A DNA stretch of 64,000 nucleotides, from positions 3,524 to 67,523 of the forward strand of contig CAMORT010000005.1 in assembly GCA_946624065.1 (NCBI GenBank), given 5' to 3'. Both the position numbers and the translations under genes were made by a program. Under the pieces are notes generated by a model. The model did no database searches, was not told the DNA's origin, and worked only from the letters and a program-made list of their open reading frames with translations. The DNA is from F23-D06 sp002392325. Its GTDB lineage: Bacteria > Bacteroidota > Bacteroidia > Bacteroidales > WCHB1-69. Shown here in pieces: positions 34,316 through 42,240 of the stretch. The first letter of the stretch is position 1. Each line of letters starts with the position of its first letter.

Positions 34316-35590
34316 TTAAATGATATGGCCGTACAAATCGTATGCGGCAGCTTCGGTGATTTTAGCGTCGTAGAACTCGCCTATGTGCAGTGCTTTGTCT
34401 TTGCGGATCAGCACGCTGTTGTCCACATCCGGCGAGTCGAACTCGGTGCGGCCTACGTAGAAATCCTGTTCTTCGGAATCGACAATCACTTTCAGGGTTT
34501 GGCCTACTTTGGTTTCGTTGAGTTCACGGGAAATGCCTTCCTGCAGTTGCATGATTTCGTTCACGCGGCGCGTCTTGATGTTCCGGCGCACGGGGTCGCC
34601 AAGGTCGTAGGCGGGAGTGTCGTCCTCTTGGGAGTAGGCAAATACGCCCAAGCGCTCGAAGCGGTTTTTGCGCACAAACTCCACAAGTTCTTTGTGTTGT
34701 TCGTTGGTTTCGGTAGGGTAGCCGGAGATGAGAGTGGTGCGCAGCGCGATGCCGGGCACCGTCTCGCGTATGCGTGCGATGAGGTCGTAGATGTATTTTG
34801 AGGTGCCGCCACGCCGCATGCTTTTCAGAATGTCATCGCTGACATGCTGGAAGGGAATGTCCAGGTAACGGCAATATTGCGGGTGGGCGTTCATCACATC
34901 CAGAATTTCGTATGGGAAGTGGATGGGGTATGCATAGTGCAGTCGTATCCATTCCAAACCTTTCACCTGTGCCAATGCTTCCATCAGATTGGCCAGTTCT
35001 TGTTTCCCGGACAGGTCCACGCCGTAGTAGGTGAGGTCCTGGGCGATGAGCATCAGTTCCTTAACGCCTTGGTCGGCCAGTTTTTGCGCCTCGTCCACAA
35101 GCAATGGGATGGGTTTTGAGACCTGCTTGCCGCGAATCAAGGGGATGGCGCAGTAGGAACAACTGTGGTCGCAGCCCTCCGAAACCTTGAGGTAGGCGTA
35201 GTGGGGTGGGGTGGAGAGCAATCGCTCGCTGGTGCCCAATAGGTCGAAATCGGATGATTCCATTAGTTTTTTCAGCTCATCGAATGTGTAGAAGCCGTCC
35301 ACTTCGGGCAGTTCGTTCACCAGATCCTGTTTGCAGCGTTGGGCAAGACAACCCACCACATAGATTTTTTTCACCTGCCGGCGCATCTTGCGTTCCACTT
35401 GGGCGAGGATCTCGTTGACGGACTCCTCGCGCGCGTCACCGATGAAACTGCATGTGTTGATGATGACGGCGTCGGTTTTCATGGTGCATTCAAAGAAGAT
35501 GCGATGTCCCATCTTTTGCAGCCGTGAAGCCATGATTTCAGAGTCCACGATGTTCTTAGAACAGCCTAAGGTGATGATATTAATGGTCAT
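34316..35590 (-). CDS. rimO: Ribosomal protein S12 methylthiotransferase RimO
   Basis: 424 residues. The N-terminal UPF0004 domain has the auxiliary-cluster cysteines Cys10 (LGCSKN), Cys47 (NTCSFIGDA) and Cys81 (VGCLAQR). The radical SAM motif is C140-x3-C144-x2-C147 (EGCDHSCSYCAIP). A TRAM domain lies at the C-terminus. TLGCSKNIVDSE at the start and RGKQVSKP after the radical SAM motif separate it from MiaB. RimO adds a methylthio group to the conserved Asp of S12. The promoter (35617) overlaps the T tract of the neighbouring gene's terminator. Confidence 0.95.
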   Translation of the reverse strand: MTINIITLGCSKNIVDSEIMASRLQKMGHRIFFECTMKTDAVIINTCSFIGDAREESVNEILAQVERKMRRQVKKIYVVGCLAQRCKQDLVNELPEVDGFYTFDELKKLMESSDFDLLGTSERLLSTPPHYAYLKVSEGCDHSCSYCAIPLIRGKQVSKPIPLLVDEAQKLADQGVKELMLIAQDLTYYGVDLSGKQELANLMEALAQVKGLEWIRLHYAYPIHFPYEILDVMNAHPQYCRYLDIPFQHVSDDILKSMRRGGTSKYIYDLIARIRETVPGIALRTTLISGYPTETNEQHKELVEFVRKNRFERLGVFAYSQEDDTPAYDLGDPVRRNIKTRRVNEIMQLQEGISRELNETKVGQTLKVIVDSEEQDFYVGRTEFDSPDVDNSVLIRKDKALHIGEFYDAKITEAAAYDLYGHII

Positions 35591-35616
35591 ACAATTATAT
35601 TATTATGATGAGACGG

Positions 35617-35624
35617 CAAAAATA
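35617..35624 (-). promoter_or_regulatory. -7 promoter element for rimO-methyltransferase-ABC
   Basis: On the minus strand TATTTTTG, 26 nt before the rimO ATG. Confidence 0.6.
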
Positions 35625-35651
35625 AAAAAAAAGCCCCTCGTTGAAGGGGCT
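35623..35651 (-). terminator. Terminator of the Cys-rich mini-lipoprotein gene
   Basis: Stem AGCCCCT/AGGGGCT (35632-35638, 35645-35651) followed in the minus direction by nine T residues. It lies 22 nt after the mini-lipoprotein stop codon. The T tract merges into the rimO promoter. Confidence 0.85.
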
Positions 35652-35673
35652 GTTTTTCCAACTGTACAAAAAA

Positions 35674-35892
35674 TTACATGGTAGCTTTACATTTAACCTC
35701 AGTAGTAACGCCTAAAAGGGAAGCAGAACTGTTGTAATCGGCACATTTTTTACCAGATTCCACTTCAAAGGGATCGCCCGTAGTGGTGAGAGCTCCATTG
35801 ACATAGGTCTTGCATTGGCATTTTTTGTTGCATGATGTAGTGAAGAAACAAAGCAACAAACCAGCTGCTACGATACATAATACTTTTTTCAT
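35674..35892 (-). CDS. Small Cys-rich lipoprotein
   Basis: 72 residues from the ATG at 35892; the longer frame would start within the promoter. A lipoprotein signal (MKKVLCIVAAGLLLCFFTTSC) gives a mature peptide of about 52 residues with four further cysteines (CNKKCQCKTYVNG...GKKCADY...VKCKATM). It has its own -7 element and a strong terminator, so it is a deliberate single-gene unit. It lies 129 nt downstream of the radical SAM/SPASM gene on the same strand. I do not recognise a family; size and cysteines make it a conceivable maturation substrate of that enzyme, but nothing proves this. Confidence 0.82.
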   Translation of the reverse strand: MKKVLCIVAAGLLLCFFTTSCNKKCQCKTYVNGALTTTGDPFEVESGKKCADYNSSASLLGVTTEVKCKATM

Positions 35893-35929
35893 TTCCTTAA
35901 AAGTTTTAAAATTTGTAATTAATTTGCGG

Positions 35930-35937
35930 CAAAAGTA
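35930..35937 (-). promoter_or_regulatory. -7 promoter element for the mini-lipoprotein
   Basis: On the minus strand TACTTTTG, 37 nt before the ATG at 35892. Confidence 0.6.
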
Positions 35938-36021
35938 CATTTTTTTTGAATTGCTATGCTTAATAAATGTTAATTTAATTCACAATAGCAGGTTCAGAAG
36001 ATTATTGTTATAGAGATGTTC

Positions 36022-37083
36022 TTAAACATACTTGTAGCAGCGCAGAATGGGTTGTCTGTAGTTTGACCGCAAATGCATGGCACCACCCAGACATTGTTTG
36101 TAATCGGTGCATTTCTCGCAAGAACCGCAACGCATCCAATCACGGTTACGCATGATATCAAATCGGTTGTCCCAAACATCCATCAGGTTGTTGTTATAGA
36201 TGTTTCCTTGCACAAAAGAGCGGTTGATGTTCGGGCAGGCAGAAATATCCCCGTTGACAAGCACAGAACCGATGTTAATGCCGGCCCGGCAGAAGAAATA
36301 ACTGTCGCGTACGCTCTCCTCATATTTTCCAGTGTAGGCCTCGCAGCTGAATTTCAAATCAATTGAACCCTCACGGCGGGTGTCGGCGATGAACTGAAGC
36401 ATCTCCTGCACTTGTAAATGATTAAGTTGAAGTTCGGCATTTTTTGTGGCGCGTCCGATGGGTGCAATGGTGAACAAACGCCAATGACGAATGCCGTTGG
36501 CTATGAGAAGATTCTTCAGTTGTGGTAATTCGGAAAGGTTACGTTGATGCACACAAGTCACCACATCGTAGTTCAGATTCGGAGTGCGCGCGATGATTTG
36601 CAGCGCATGTAGTGCCCTTTGGAAACTCTGGGGATGGTTGCGTAGCCAGTTGTGAGTGTTTTCTAAACCATCCAAACTCACCGTCACCGAGCCAAGTCCA
36701 GCTGCCATGAGTTCCTGATGCCGTTTTTCATCGTACAACATGCCGTTGGTAACAATGCCCCAGCGGAAGCCATGCTCGCGGAGCACACGTCCGCATGTGG
36801 CAAGGTCAGCGCGTAATAAGGGCTCGCCACCTGTAATGGCAATAAGAGTGGTGCCGCGCTTGTAGCGTTTTTCCACGGGTTTAATGGCTGTCAGAAAATC
36901 ATAAAATGGCATGTCTGGCACACATGGTTCGGCTTTGCAGTCGGAACCGCAGTGCCGACATGACAAGTTGCACCGCGAGGTGCACTCCCAGAACAGATAA
37001 TTTAACTCGTGTATGGCCGTTTCGTTTTTTCGGAACACACGGAAAAGAAACCGTTTGAACCGCTTGCTTTTATGAATTCTCAC
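36022..37083 (-). CDS. Radical SAM/SPASM enzyme of a radical SAM/lipoprotein pair
   Basis: 353 residues. The radical SAM motif is C38-x3-C42-x2-C45 (SRCNLSCRHCGSDC), followed by ITGGEPLLRADL and VTVSLDGLENTHNWLRN. The C-terminal SPASM region provides cysteines at 265, 283, 319, 322, 325, 331 and 349 (CGSCEKCTDYKQC), enough for auxiliary iron-sulfur clusters. SPASM enzymes modify peptides (thioether, C-C or epimerisation chemistry) or small molecules. The match is to the Bacteroidales-type enzyme described in TIGRFAMs as part of an rSAM/lipoprotein system (TIGR04133, from memory). Its start overlaps the lipoprotein gene by 14 nt. The reaction is unknown. Confidence 0.88.
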   Translation of the reverse strand: MRIHKSKRFKRFLFRVFRKNETAIHELNYLFWECTSRCNLSCRHCGSDCKAEPCVPDMPFYDFLTAIKPVEKRYKRGTTLIAITGGEPLLRADLATCGRVLREHGFRWGIVTNGMLYDEKRHQELMAAGLGSVTVSLDGLENTHNWLRNHPQSFQRALHALQIIARTPNLNYDVVTCVHQRNLSELPQLKNLLIANGIRHWRLFTIAPIGRATKNAELQLNHLQVQEMLQFIADTRREGSIDLKFSCEAYTGKYEESVRDSYFFCRAGINIGSVLVNGDISACPNINRSFVQGNIYNNNLMDVWDNRFDIMRNRDWMRCGSCEKCTDYKQCLGGAMHLRSNYRQPILRCYKYV

Positions 37084-37480
37084 GATGCTGTTTCACTTTC
37101 AGTTCAAGTGGATTTTGAAGGTCAGAAGCAGAAATTGTGGTGTCGAACGACTCATACAATCCGTTTTCGATACTGTCAATGTCGTTTACCTGCACATCAT
37201 AGCCGATCCATTCGTTAAAAAAACGTTCTCCGTTGGGATCCACAAAATTGCCTTCATTGTCGGTGATGGCTGTGAAATCCAAGGCTGGAATGGACACTTG
37301 AAGACCTTTTATGGGTGCCCCAGTTTCTGTATCAAGCACCTTGCCTTGGACTTTTGCTTTGATATGTATCTCCGGAGGACCATAGCAGGCTTGGAAGGTG
37401 AACATGAGTGCAGTGGCGGAAAAAGAGCCAAAAAGGAAGCGCACCAGCTGTTGTTTCTTTTCTTTGAACTTCTTGAACAT
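37070..37480 (-). CDS. Radical SAM-associated lipoprotein
   Basis: 136 residues. A basic N-terminus and hydrophobic segment end in lipobox FQAC (Cys32), followed by the notable CYGPPE. The mature part begins with a carboxypeptidase-regulatory-like beta domain (KVQGKVLDTETGAPIKGLQVSIP, FTAITDNEGNF). This fits the lipoprotein partner described in TIGRFAMs for the rSAM/lipoprotein system (TIGR04134, from memory). It is the first gene of a two-gene unit and its 3' end overlaps the radical SAM gene, so expression is coupled. It is probably exposed on a membrane surface; whether it is substrate, chaperone or effector of the enzyme is open. Confidence 0.85.
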   Translation of the reverse strand: MFKKFKEKKQQLVRFLFGSFSATALMFTFQACYGPPEIHIKAKVQGKVLDTETGAPIKGLQVSIPALDFTAITDNEGNFVDPNGERFFNEWIGYDVQVNDIDSIENGLYESFDTTISASDLQNPLELKVKQHRENS

Positions 37481-37502
37481 AATGCCAGATTCTTAAACGT
37501 TG

Positions 37503-37510
37503 CAAAAATA
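37503..37510 (-). promoter_or_regulatory. -7 promoter element for the lipoprotein-radical SAM unit
   Basis: On the minus strand TATTTTTG, 22 nt before the lipoprotein ATG. Confidence 0.6.
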
Positions 37511-37576
37511 AAAAAAATGTTGAAAAAAAGTTGATAACTTATTTTGGGTATGCGGAAAAGAAAAACGGTAAAAATT

Positions 37577-37584
37577 TATTTTTG
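37577..37584 (+). promoter_or_regulatory. -7 promoter element for the PurF-like gene
   Basis: TATTTTTG, 56 nt before the ATG at 37641, divergent from the radical SAM unit. Confidence 0.6.
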
Positions 37585-37640
37585 CGACATCCGAAAAGAG
37601 TGATTTAAAATAAGTATAATAAACTGAAAATCAAATAACT

Positions 37641-39047
37641 ATGGGTGGTTTTTTTGGTGTAGTGTCCGATGGACCTTGCAATCCTGATTTGTTTTACGGC
37701 ATCGACTACCATTCTCATCTTGGAACGAAGCGAGGTGGTATGGTGACCATCGATCACAATCTCTTCCATCGTTCCATTCACAATATAGAGAATTCTTATT
37801 TTAGGACTAAATTCGAAGAGGATTTGGCCAAGTTTACCGGTAACATGGGCATTGGCGTGATTAGTGACACAGATGCCCAACCCATTGTGGTCAATTCACA
37901 TTTGGGACGCTTTGCGATAGTTACTGTTGCTAAAATTAATAATATCAGCGAATTGGAGCAGGATTGTTTGGCCAAGAACCAGCAATTCACGGAGTTGAGT
38001 TCGGGTTCTACCAACCCTACGGAACTCATCGCCTTGATGATTACGCAAGGTCGCGATTTTGTGGACGGCATCCAGAATGTGTACCACAAGGTGAAGGGTT
38101 CGTGCTCTATGCTGATTTTGACCGATGACGGCATTATCGCAGCCCGTGACTATTATGGGCGTACACCTATTGTAATTGGCAAGAAGGGTGGCAGTTATGC
38201 ATTATCTTTCGATTGTCATAGTTTTGCCAACCTTGACTATTCCATTGAGCAGTTTGTGGGGCCCGGAGAGGTGACAAAGGTCACCCTGAATGGTGTTCAG
38301 CAATTGCTGGCTCCCAACCCTAAGATGCAGATTTGCTCGTTCTTGTGGATTTATTACGGTTATCCGACTTCTGAATACGAGGGTGTGAATGTGGAGAATA
38401 CACGTTATATGTATGGTTATGAGATGGGTCGTAACGATGATATAGAAGCCGACATGGTGTCAGCCATTCCGGATTCCGGTATTGGCATGGCCCTTGGCTA
38501 TGCTATGGGAAAGCAGATTCCATATCGAAGAGGTATTGTGAAATACACGCCCACTTGGTCACGGAGCTTTATGCCTGTCACACAAGAATCGCGCGAGCAT
38601 GTGGCCCGTATGAAACTGCTGCCGAACACCACTGTGCTGAAAGGCCAGCGCATTGTGTTTTGTGACGATTCCATCGTGCGCGGCACCCAGTTGCGTGACA
38701 ATGTGAAAAAACTCTACGGTTACGGAGCGAAAGAAGTGCATATTCGCATCAGTTGTCCTCCGCTGACCTATGGATGTCCCTTCCTCAACTTCTCCGCATC
38801 CAAAACGGAAATGGAACTCATCACCCGCCGTGTGATTGAGGAGTTGGAAGGCGACAGCACGAAGAATCTGCATCTCTACTGCGACGATTCTACCAAAGAA
38901 TATGCCAATATGGTGGAACTGATACGGAAGCATCTCGGTGTGGATACCTTGAAATTCAACCGGTTGGAAACAATCGCTAAGGCAATCGGTTTGCCGAAAG
39001 AGCGTGTCTGCACACACTGCTTCGACGGTTCTTCCTACGGAGAATAA
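37641..39047 (+). CDS. PurF-like amidophosphoribosyltransferase paralog lacking the glutaminase Cys
   Basis: 468 residues. The chain follows the PurF layout: an N-terminal Ntn glutaminase-like domain (GGFFGVVSDG, DYHSHLGTKRGGM, CSMLILTDDGIIAARDYYGRTP) and a phosphoribosyltransferase domain with the PRPP loop VFCDDSIVRGTQ (from residue 339). In true PurF the catalytic Cys follows the initiator Met (MCG...); here the sequence is MGGFFG, and an in-frame TAA at 37620 leaves no room for an earlier start. Glutamine hydrolysis should thus be lost while PRPP binding looks intact. Bacteroidota have a conserved family of this kind; the role may be ammonia-dependent or regulatory. A clear terminator follows. 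Confidence 0.88.
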   Translation: MGGFFGVVSDGPCNPDLFYGIDYHSHLGTKRGGMVTIDHNLFHRSIHNIENSYFRTKFEEDLAKFTGNMGIGVISDTDAQPIVVNSHLGRFAIVTVAKINNISELEQDCLAKNQQFTELSSGSTNPTELIALMITQGRDFVDGIQNVYHKVKGSCSMLILTDDGIIAARDYYGRTPIVIGKKGGSYALSFDCHSFANLDYSIEQFVGPGEVTKVTLNGVQQLLAPNPKMQICSFLWIYYGYPTSEYEGVNVENTRYMYGYEMGRNDDIEADMVSAIPDSGIGMALGYAMGKQIPYRRGIVKYTPTWSRSFMPVTQESREHVARMKLLPNTTVLKGQRIVFCDDSIVRGTQLRDNVKKLYGYGAKEVHIRISCPPLTYGCPFLNFSASKTEMELITRRVIEELEGDSTKNLHLYCDDSTKEYANMVELIRKHLGVDTLKFNRLETIAKAIGLPKERVCTHCFDGSSYGE

Positions 39048-39072
39048 CCTGCAATTGTAAGATAATCGACGG

Positions 39073-39104
39073 AAAGGGCAACCGAATAGGTTGTCCTTTT
39101 TTTT
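39073..39104 (+). terminator. Terminator of the PurF-like gene
   Basis: Stem AAAGGGCAACC/GGTTGTCCTTT with a 5-base loop, followed by a run of T residues, 25 nt after the stop. Confidence 0.85.
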
Positions 39105-39106
39105 AT

Positions 39107-39114
39107 TATTTTTG
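39107..39114 (+). promoter_or_regulatory. -7 promoter element for the CotH-like gene
   Basis: TATTTTTG, 20 nt before the ATG at 39135 and immediately after the preceding terminator. Confidence 0.6.
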
Positions 39115-39134
39115 CAAAAAATATTATTTGGAAT

Positions 39135-41177
39135 ATGAGAAAATGTTTGATTTTGATATGGTTTCTGGCGTTCTTGGGCGTTTGTCAAGGTCAGATTCTC
39201 ACCTCTTCCAATCTTCCCATTGTTATCATTACCACAGAAGTGAACCCGAATACGGGGTCGCACTATTCCATTCCTGACGAGCCCAAAATCGTGGCCCACA
39301 TGAAAATATTGTATGTGAACGACACGGTGGAGAACTTTCTTTCCAATCAGAACGATTCGGCGTTTTTGAATTATGATGGTTTGGTGGGAATCGAGTTGCG
39401 TGGTTCCACCTCACAAGGAAGCTATAAGAAACCATACGGATTTGAAACCAGAATGGCGGACGGTGTTACCAACAATAATGTTTCGTTGTTGGGGCTGCCT
39501 GCGGAAAACGACTGGGTGCTCAACCCGATGAATGACGAGCCGTCGTATGTGCGTGACGCCTTGTCCTACTCTTTGGCTGAAAAGATGGGGAACTATGCTC
39601 CCCGCACCAAATATTGTGAGGTGATTGTGAATGATGATTATCGGGGGCTCTATTTCCTGACGGAAAAAATTAAAATCGACGATAAAAGGGTGGATGTTTT
39701 GAAGATGGACTCATCCAGTAATGCTGTTCCGGAAGTGACAGGCGGCTATATCATCAAAGCCGACAAAACCACAGGCGGAGATGTGCCCGCATGGTCAACA
39801 CCGGCATACGATTATTGGGAAAATGTGGATTATATTTTCCACAATCCGAAACCGGAAGAAATCACACCGGAGCAAAGTGTGTACATCCAGAGTTATTTCG
39901 ATACCATCCAGGAGTTGATGAATGCGCATAATCAAAATGTAACAAATGGATTTCCTGCATATTTGGATGTGCCCTCTTTTGTGGATTATATGATTATAGG
40001 CGAACTTTCGTCCAATGTTGACATTTACCAGAAAAGCACATTCTTTCACAAAGACCGTAACGGGAAACTGCGGGCGGGTCCTGTTTGGGATTTCAATCTG
40101 GCATACGGGTATGATTTTGGCTCCGTTGGCCGTTCCGGGTACGATGTGTTCCAATTCGCCAATGGGGATAATACCGGTTCCGATTTTTGGCATCAATTGT
40201 ATGAGAACGGTATGTTCCGCTGTGCTTTGGCGCACCGTTGGAATGAATTGACAAGTGAAGGCGCTCCATTGTCATATGACCAGATTGTCCATGTGATCGA
40301 CAGTTTGACCGACCGGATCAGTCAGGCGTTACCGCGCGAACGCTTGCGTTGGTTCCAGTTTTACAATTACAACTCCCATATCAGTAATATGAAGGCCTGG
40401 ATACAGAATCGGCAAGACTGGTTGTCAGCCAACTGGAACGGTTCCGATGTGTGTATTCCAGACCAACAACTGCCATTGGTGATTTCGAAAATCCATTATC
40501 ACCCACCCGTTTGGAATGGCTATAATTCTGATCAACAGGAGTTTATCGGCATCACTAATAACGGGGACGACACTTTGGATGTTTCGGGGGTTTATTTCAT
40601 GAAACTCGGTTTGACCTATGCTTTTCCTGAGGGTTCTTTGATACCGCCTCACAAAGAGGTTTTCTTGGTTTCAAATGCCCAAGCGTTTGCGGAAAGGTTC
40701 AATTTGACTGCCTATGGGGTGTTTACCCGCCATCTCTCCAACAAATCGCAGGAGTTGGTGCTTGCGGATGCTTGGGGCAATATCATTGATGAGGTGACTT
40801 ATCGTGACACACTGCCTTGGCCAATGTCGGCTGACGGGCGAGGCGATTTTCTAGTGCTGATGAATTTGGACGCAGACAACAGTCTTGGCGAGAATTGGAC
40901 CACGGCATCGGAGTTTGTGGGAGTCTCCCATTATTGTCAACAGCATGCGGATATTCAGGCAAGTCCAAATCCCACTAAAGGTCTGATACAAATAGTGTCG
41001 GCAATTCCGATGCGCCAGATTGTTGTGTTTGACATGCAAGGGCGTCAACTTTTAGCTCAAGAATTGTACGATGATTCCACCTCAGTGGATATGACCGCTT
41101 TTCAGTCGGGGGTGTATTTTGTGCGCGTCACCGACCAGGATCGTCAATCGGTCGTGATGAAGGTTGTAAAGTGGTAG
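39135..41177 (+). CDS. CotH kinase-family surface protein with lamin-tail and T9SS domains
   Basis: 680 residues. A signal peptide (MRKCLILIWFLAFLGVCQGQ) precedes a CotH kinase domain: LRGSTSQGSYKKPYGFETR, LPAENDWVLNPM, YRGLYFLTEKIKIDDKRVD and GPVWDFNLAYG with the metal-binding Asp. Residues ~440-590 look like a lamin-tail domain (EFIGITNNGDDTLDVSGVYF, FLVSNAQAFAERF, VLADAWGNIIDEVTY). The last ~75 residues are a type A T9SS domain (QASPNPTKGLIQI, FDMQGRQL, FQSGVYFVRV). CotH proteins are atypical kinases that phosphorylate secreted proteins; the substrate here is unknown. Confidence 0.9.
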   Translation: MRKCLILIWFLAFLGVCQGQILTSSNLPIVIITTEVNPNTGSHYSIPDEPKIVAHMKILYVNDTVENFLSNQNDSAFLNYDGLVGIELRGSTSQGSYKKPYGFETRMADGVTNNNVSLLGLPAENDWVLNPMNDEPSYVRDALSYSLAEKMGNYAPRTKYCEVIVNDDYRGLYFLTEKIKIDDKRVDVLKMDSSSNAVPEVTGGYIIKADKTTGGDVPAWSTPAYDYWENVDYIFHNPKPEEITPEQSVYIQSYFDTIQELMNAHNQNVTNGFPAYLDVPSFVDYMIIGELSSNVDIYQKSTFFHKDRNGKLRAGPVWDFNLAYGYDFGSVGRSGYDVFQFANGDNTGSDFWHQLYENGMFRCALAHRWNELTSEGAPLSYDQIVHVIDSLTDRISQALPRERLRWFQFYNYNSHISNMKAWIQNRQDWLSANWNGSDVCIPDQQLPLVISKIHYHPPVWNGYNSDQQEFIGITNNGDDTLDVSGVYFMKLGLTYAFPEGSLIPPHKEVFLVSNAQAFAERFNLTAYGVFTRHLSNKSQELVLADAWGNIIDEVTYRDTLPWPMSADGRGDFLVLMNLDADNSLGENWTTASEFVGVSHYCQQHADIQASPNPTKGLIQIVSAIPMRQIVVFDMQGRQLLAQELYDDSTSVDMTAFQSGVYFVRVTDQDRQSVVMKVVKW

Positions 41178-41189
41178 TTTTCAAATATT

Positions 41190-41879
41190 TCAGATTGTTC
41201 CAATCAGGTTTGTGGGGGTGAGCATTCCCTGTAGCACACCATCGGGATTGCCGTTATCGGTGATGAACAGCACATCCAGTTTTTTCTTGCGTTGTTTGGA
41301 GCGTTGGAACAATTCGGACGCGTCTTCCAGTGTGGTGTTCGGGTTGATGAAACCGTATTGGTTTTCGGGGTCGTTCGTGAGGCGGATGAAATCCCGGATA
41401 TCGTGGAAGGTCAGTTTGTCGGTGAGTGCGGGGGTTTTGTCCTCGGCCACGATTCGCAGGAGTGTTTTGATGCTGAAGACGCCCACGATGCGATGGTCGT
41501 CCACGATGGGGATATAGGAATAATCGTTTCGGTGCATCACTTTTATGGCGTTGAGTACGGAGTCGGCGGAGGTGGGCGCGAAGATCTGTCCGGCGCGGAT
41601 GGCCACCCGCATCAGCGTCACCGGATTGAGTGAGTAGTAGAGGTTGTTCACCTGCCGTAGGGCCTGGTCGGTGACCACAATCATGTCATTGCCCGCTTTC
41701 GACCAGTCGTAGTGCGAGAGCAGGTTGCGCAGGATGCGGCAGAAAGAGAGGTTGCTGCGCAGATTTTTATATTGGGGCATCTGCTCCAGGTCTTTCATTT
41801 CCGTAATGTTGAAATTGTTGAGGGCCCACTCCTCTATTTCGCGATAGCGTTCTAAAAACTGGGATGCTTTATTGTCCAT
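41190..41879 (-). CDS. CBS-domain pair protein
   Basis: 229 residues without membrane segments. The N-terminal ~90 residues are helical (FLERYREIEEWALNNFNITEMKDLEQMPQYKNLRSNLSFCRILRNLLSHYD). A tandem CBS pair follows: VAIRAGQIFAPTSADSVLNAIKVMHRNDYSYIPIVDDHRIVGVFSIKTLL and then NPNTTLEDASELFQRSKQRKKKLDVLFITDNGNPDGVLQGMLT. CBS pairs bind adenine nucleotides and regulate attached activities; with no catalytic domain this is probably a stand-alone sensor or adaptor. It is a single-gene unit, convergent with the CotH gene (12-nt gap). Confidence 0.85.
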   Translation of the reverse strand: MDNKASQFLERYREIEEWALNNFNITEMKDLEQMPQYKNLRSNLSFCRILRNLLSHYDWSKAGNDMIVVTDQALRQVNNLYYSLNPVTLMRVAIRAGQIFAPTSADSVLNAIKVMHRNDYSYIPIVDDHRIVGVFSIKTLLRIVAEDKTPALTDKLTFHDIRDFIRLTNDPENQYGFINPNTTLEDASELFQRSKQRKKKLDVLFITDNGNPDGVLQGMLTPTNLIGTI

Positions 41880-41884
41880 GATAA

Positions 41885-41892
41885 CAAAAGTA
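41885..41892 (-). promoter_or_regulatory. -7 promoter element abutting the CBS gene start
   Basis: On the minus strand TACTTTTG, only 5 nt before the ATG at 41879; a leaderless transcript is implied. Confidence 0.5.
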
Positions 41893-41975
41893 TATCGAGT
41901 GTCAAAAATACAAAAAACATCATTATTATGCTTATTGTTTTTCCATTTATTTGTTTTTTGTGGATGGCAGTAAAC

Positions 41976-42006
41976 AAAAAAAACACCGACTCTTTGGAAT
42001 CGGTGC
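41976..42006 (-). terminator. Terminator of tRNA-Asn
   Basis: Stem CACCGA/TCGGTG with further weak pairing inside, followed in the minus direction by a run of T residues (AAAAAAAA on the plus strand), about 10 nt after the tRNA 3' end. Confidence 0.8.
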
Positions 42007-42016
42007 TTTCGTTTTG

Positions 42017-42090
42017 CGCTCCCTCAAGGACTTGAACCTTGGACCCTCTGATTAACAGTCAGATGCTCTAACCAACTGAGCTAAGGAAGC
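42017..42090 (-). tRNA. tRNA-Asn (anticodon GTT)
   Basis: 74 nt. The acceptor stem GCTTCCT pairs with AGGGAGC (one T-G pair), discriminator G. The anticodon stem TCTGA/TCAGA encloses the loop CTGTTAA with anticodon GTT. The T arm carries GGTTCAAGTCC. CCA is not encoded. The promoter is at 42120-42127 and the terminator at 41976-42006. Confidence 0.97.
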
Positions 42091-42119
42091 GGGTGGTTAA
42101 CTGCTGTTGTTAACGGCTG

Positions 42120-42127
42120 CAAAAATA
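42120..42127 (-). promoter_or_regulatory. -7 promoter element for tRNA-Asn
   Basis: On the minus strand TATTTTTG, 29 nt upstream of the mature 5' end. Confidence 0.6.
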
Positions 42128-42167
42128 CATTTTTTTTCAATATATGCACTACCCCGAAAAAAAATTT

Positions 42168-42175
42168 TACTTTTG
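42168..42175 (+). promoter_or_regulatory. -7 promoter element for the YitT-family gene
   Basis: TACTTTTG, 65 nt before the ATG at 42241. Confidence 0.55.
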
Positions 42176-42240
42176 CGGGTTGTTTTGTGGTAATAAAATT
42201 ATTACATATCTGATAATCAATAATATAAATTGAATTTCCA

